NCBI GenBank assembly: GCA_015494725.1
Contig: WGAR01000034.1
Span: 1-7,185 of the forward strand
Reading direction: 5' to 3'
DNA length: 7,185 bases
From: Thermodesulfobacteriaceae bacterium
GTDB taxonomy: Bacteria; Desulfobacterota; Thermodesulfobacteria; Thermodesulfobacteriales; Thermodesulfobacteriaceae
Shown: piece by piece, positions 5,115 through 7,185 of the stretch
Layout of the letters: each line of letters opens with the position of its first letter
How positions within the stretch are numbered: the first letter of the stretch is position 1
The notes under the pieces: generated by a model
What the model saw: only the letters and a program-made list of their open reading frames with translations
Databases searched by the model: none
Told to the model about the DNA's origin: nothing
Program-made: the position numbers and the translations under genes

Positions 5115-5642
5115 ATGCGCAACGGCTGGTCACCTTATCTGGGCGGAGCGCTCACCGGGTTGTTACTGGTGGCCTCGGTGCTCGTCACCTATCAGCTCTT
5201 CGGACATCCCCGTTATCTGGGGACCTCCACGGCCTATGTACGGGTCTCCGGAATGATAGAAAAGGCGGTCTCCCCGCAGAGGGTGGCGGAGAATGAATAC
5301 TATCGCAAGGAGGGAACAGGTATCGACTGGAAGGTGATGCTGGTCCTGGGGGTGCCGCTCGGGGCTCTGCTGGCGGCCCTGCGCAACGGAGAGTTCCGTT
5401 TGCGCTGGGTACCGGAGAGATGGACACGGTGTTTCGGCAATTCACCGCTGGTGCGGGCGGTCGGGGCTTTCATCGGTGGGTTCCTCATCATCTACGGGGC
5501 GCGTCTGGCCGGGGGATGCCCCAGCGGACACGGACTTTCGGGCATGAGCCAGCTGGCGGTAAGTGCCTTCTTCGTGGTGACGGGGTTTTTCGCCGGTGGT
5601 ATTCCCCTGGCCCTAATCCTTTACGGCAGGGAAAGGAGGTAG
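5115..5642 (+). CDS. YeeE/YedE family (thiosulfate-type) transporter, half 1
   Basis: A 175-residue membrane protein of the sulphur-transport family (YeeE/YedE, PF04143), whose studied member TsuA takes up thiosulfate. Hydrophobic segments lie at about 8-29, 73-90, 113-131 and 143-170. The family signature GARLAGGCPSGHGLSG (128-143) holds Cys135, the likely substrate-handling cysteine. The loop from about 31 to 72 is polar and may be extracytoplasmic. Full-length YeeE/YedE/TsuA proteins are about twice this length, so this is one half of a split transporter, with the partner encoded 3 nt downstream. The ATG at 5115 has GGAGG (5103-5107) 7 nt upstream. It is the first gene of the plus-strand operon. 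No TusA or rhodanese gene is seen between or beside the halves. The transported compound (thiosulfate or another sulfur species) is inferred from the family. Confidence 0.88.
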   Translation: MRNGWSPYLGGALTGLLLVASVLVTYQLFGHPRYLGTSTAYVRVSGMIEKAVSPQRVAENEYYRKEGTGIDWKVMLVLGVPLGALLAALRNGEFRLRWVPERWTRCFGNSPLVRAVGAFIGGFLIIYGARLAGGCPSGHGLSGMSQLAVSAFFVVTGFFAGGIPLALILYGRERR

Positions 5643-5645
5643 GCC

Positions 5646-6170
5646 ATGGAACTCTTGATCGGGCTTATCACGGGAATTATCTGGGGCTATATCTTCCAGC
5701 GGGCCCGCATCTTACGCTTTGAAAAACACATCGGGCTCCTCACCCTGACGGATCTCACGGTGCTCAAGTTCCTCCTTTCCGGAGTAATAGTAGGGGCCAT
5801 CGGGATCCAGCTTTTAACCACCCTGGGGCTGGCGCCTTATCATCTCAAACCCACCTTTATAGCGGCCAATCTTGTGGGCGGGGTAATTTACGGTCTGGGC
5901 TGGGCGGTCCTGGGGTACTGCCCGGGGACAGCTCCGGGAGCCATAGGTGAGGGGTCTCTAGACGGTATCTTCGGAGTCCTGGGAGGCCTGGTGGGAGCCG
6001 CCACCTTCGCCCACACCTATCCCTTCTGGAAAAAGACCCTTTACGGAATCGGGGCCTACGGGAAGATTTCCCTCCCCATGGTGCTCCATCTCCCGCCGCT
6101 TCTGGTGGGGGTAATCTTTGCCGGGGCCCTCTTGGCCTTTATCGCCTTTCTTGAGAAAATGGGCTGGTGA
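5646..6170 (+). CDS. YeeE/YedE family (thiosulfate-type) transporter, half 2
   Basis: The 174-residue partner half of the split transporter. Hydrophobic segments lie at about 2-17, 39-60, 72-91, 104-121 and 147-169. The second family signature is GGVIYGLGWAVLGYCPGTA (78-96) with Cys92, followed by PGAIGEGSLDGIFGVLGG. Together with Cys135 of half 1 it gives the pair of conserved cysteines expected across the two pseudo-symmetric halves. An RARILRFEKHIG segment (19-30) with LTLTDLTVLK after it is the cytoplasmic loop common in this half. The ATG at 5646 has GGAGG (5635-5639) 6 nt upstream, overlapping the end of half 1. The TGA stop overlaps the pyrK start (GTGA at 6167-6170), so the transporter and pyrK are co-transcribed and probably translationally coupled. 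Confidence 0.88.
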   Translation: MELLIGLITGIIWGYIFQRARILRFEKHIGLLTLTDLTVLKFLLSGVIVGAIGIQLLTTLGLAPYHLKPTFIAANLVGGVIYGLGWAVLGYCPGTAPGAIGEGSLDGIFGVLGGLVGAATFAHTYPFWKKTLYGIGAYGKISLPMVLHLPPLLVGVIFAGALLAFIAFLEKMGW

Positions 6171-6934
6171 TCCCGGCAAAGGTCATACGGCGAAAAAGAC
6201 TCGGGGGAGAGTATTTCCTTTTGGAGTTTGAGGCCCCGGAGGTGGCGGAAAAGGCCCTTCCGGGGCAGTTCGTAAGGCTTAAGGCCTGGCCCGGAAACGA
6301 TCCCCTCCTTCCCCGCCCCTTCTCAGTGCATGAGGTGCAGGAGGGAGGGATTTCCGTACTCTATCAGGTGCGGGGGCGGGGGACGCGGATCCTTTCGGCC
6401 CTTCGCCGGGGGGACGAAGTAAAGGTGGACGGCCCGCTCGGAAGGCCCTTTCCCGTACCGGGAGCCGGGTCGGTCTGGGTCGTCGCCGGAGGGATCGGGG
6501 TGGCCCCTTTTCTTTTCTATCTTGAAACCCTGAAGGCCCGGGGGATTCCTCGCCGGCTCTTTTACGGGGCCCGGTCGCGCGGGGATCTTCTGCGGATCTC
6601 GCGGCTTTCGCGCCTTGCGCCCCTTATCCTTACCACCGAGGACGGCTCGGCCGGAAGACGCGGCCTGGTGACCGAGGCCCTCTCCGAGGCCCTCACCCGG
6701 GAGAGGCCGGCTTTGATCCTTGCCTGCGGTCCGCCGGCCATGCTTTCTGCGGTGGGAAGAATGGCCGAGGAAGCGGCTATCCCGGCCTGGCTTTCCCTGG
6801 AGGCGGTGATGGCCTGCGGGCGGGGGCTCTGTCTGGGCTGCGCCGTGCCCCGGAGGGGCGGAGGGTATCTTAAGGTGTGCGTGGAGGGGCCGGCGGTGGA
6901 CTCGCGGGAGGTTGACCTTCATGCCTTTACTTAG
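6167..6934 (+). CDS. pyrK: Dihydroorotate dehydrogenase B, electron-transfer subunit (FAD, [2Fe-2S])
   Basis: A 255-residue protein of normal PyrK length. It passes electrons from the PyrD FMN to NAD+ in pyrimidine synthesis. The visible order is: a ferredoxin-reductase beta-barrel with the FAD motif RPFS (50-53) and GRGT (70-73); the NAD-binding GGIGVAP (108-114); ACGPP (186-190); and the C-terminal [2Fe-2S] site with Cys217, Cys222, Cys225 and Cys238 in MACGRGLCLGCAVP...KVC. The GTG at 6167 overlaps the upstream stop by 4 nt. There is no strong ribosome site, so translation likely depends on reinitiation from the transporter gene. The 3' end overlaps pyrD by 14 nt, which supports a PyrK role over other family members such as sulfide dehydrogenase or NfnA-like subunits. 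All four cluster cysteines are present. Confidence 0.93.
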   Translation: MIPAKVIRRKRLGGEYFLLEFEAPEVAEKALPGQFVRLKAWPGNDPLLPRPFSVHEVQEGGISVLYQVRGRGTRILSALRRGDEVKVDGPLGRPFPVPGAGSVWVVAGGIGVAPFLFYLETLKARGIPRRLFYGARSRGDLLRISRLSRLAPLILTTEDGSAGRRGLVTEALSEALTRERPALILACGPPAMLSAVGRMAEEAAIPAWLSLEAVMACGRGLCLGCAVPRRGGGYLKVCVEGPAVDSREVDLHAFT

Positions 6935-7185
6935 GCTCGGATCGCTCAACCTCAAAAACCCTCTCATGCTTGCCTCCGGCACCTGGGGCTTCGGAGAGAC
7001 GCTCCCCGAGGAGGTCCTTAAAAGGGCCGGGGCCCTGGTGAGCAAGGGGATCTCGCTTTTTCCCCGCGAGGGGAACCCTCCGCCGCGGCTTAGTGAAACC
7101 CCCTGCGGGCTTATAAACTCCATCGGGCTTGAGAACCCCGGGCTTTCGGTCTTTCGGGAAAGGATCCTTCCCCGGCTCCTTTCCC
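6921..7185 (+). CDS. pyrD: Dihydroorotate dehydrogenase B, catalytic subunit (N-terminal part)
   Basis: This is a partial gene cut by the right edge after 88 codons. It oxidises dihydroorotate to orotate with FMN in the cytoplasm. The translation gives MPLLRLGSLNLKNPLMLASG, then TWGFGE, ALVSKGISLFPREGNPPPRL and SETPCGLINSIGLENPG. These are the FMN- and substrate-binding segments typical of class 1B PyrD (the NAD-linked form that needs PyrK). Lys43 of SKG and the NSIGLENPG loop are as expected. The catalytic Cys of class 1 lies beyond the window. The ATG at 6921 overlaps pyrK by 14 nt and has GGGAGG (6906-6911) 9 nt upstream. Confidence 0.93.
   Translation, partial: MPLLRLGSLNLKNPLMLASGTWGFGETLPEEVLKRAGALVSKGISLFPREGNPPPRLSETPCGLINSIGLENPGLSVFRERILPRLLS

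Noticed and set aside
6323..7123. 266-residue minus-strand open frame opposite pyrK/pyrD
   Set aside because: Its Pro/Arg/Gly-rich composition is typical of an antisense shadow, and both genes on the plus strand are clear.

Overview
The window looks like a compact, GC-rich bacterial chromosome segment, probably from a thermophilic anaerobe. Proteins are rich in Glu, Arg and Leu, GTG starts are common, and intergenic space is nearly absent. A four-subunit 2-oxoacid:ferredoxin oxidoreductase, a split YeeE/YedE (thiosulfate-type) transporter and a class 1B PyrK/PyrD pair together suggest a sulfur-metabolising anaerobe, perhaps of the Thermodesulfobacteriota. That placement is inference and low confidence. 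I see no tRNA, rRNA, CRISPR array, insertion sequence or obvious terminator.

Left end (1-970): a minus-strand nucleotidyltransferase gene starts at 119 and runs off the left edge. It is divergent, across a 35-bp gap, from a plus-strand RimK-like ATP-grasp ligase (155-970).

Centre (925-4926, all minus strand): a six-gene operon read right to left, gcvH-like, fabD, korD, korA, korB, korC. The first three junctions have a stop codon directly abutting the next start (TAA|GTG, TAG|ATG, TAG|GTG). korA and korB overlap by 19 nt, and korC follows after a short gap. The last 46 nt of korC overlap the convergent ATP-grasp gene.

The most notable protein is the lead gene of this operon. It is a glycine-cleavage H-protein homologue whose lipoyl-lysine position is Arg64, and it carries a very acidic C-terminal tail. 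It should not be able to carry lipoate in the normal way, so its role is open. FabD supplies malonyl-ACP for fatty acid synthesis. KorDABC interconverts a 2-oxoacid and its acyl-CoA using ferredoxin.

Right end (4927-7185): a 188-bp AT-richer divergent intergenic region holds a good sigma70-like promoter and a perfect 7-bp stem-loop. It is followed by a plus-strand operon of two half-length YeeE/YedE membrane proteins, then pyrK (GTGA overlap) and pyrD (14-nt overlap, cut by the right edge). The last two encode the electron-transfer and catalytic subunits of NAD-dependent dihydroorotate dehydrogenase. Their tight coupling to a sulfur-compound transporter is unexpected.
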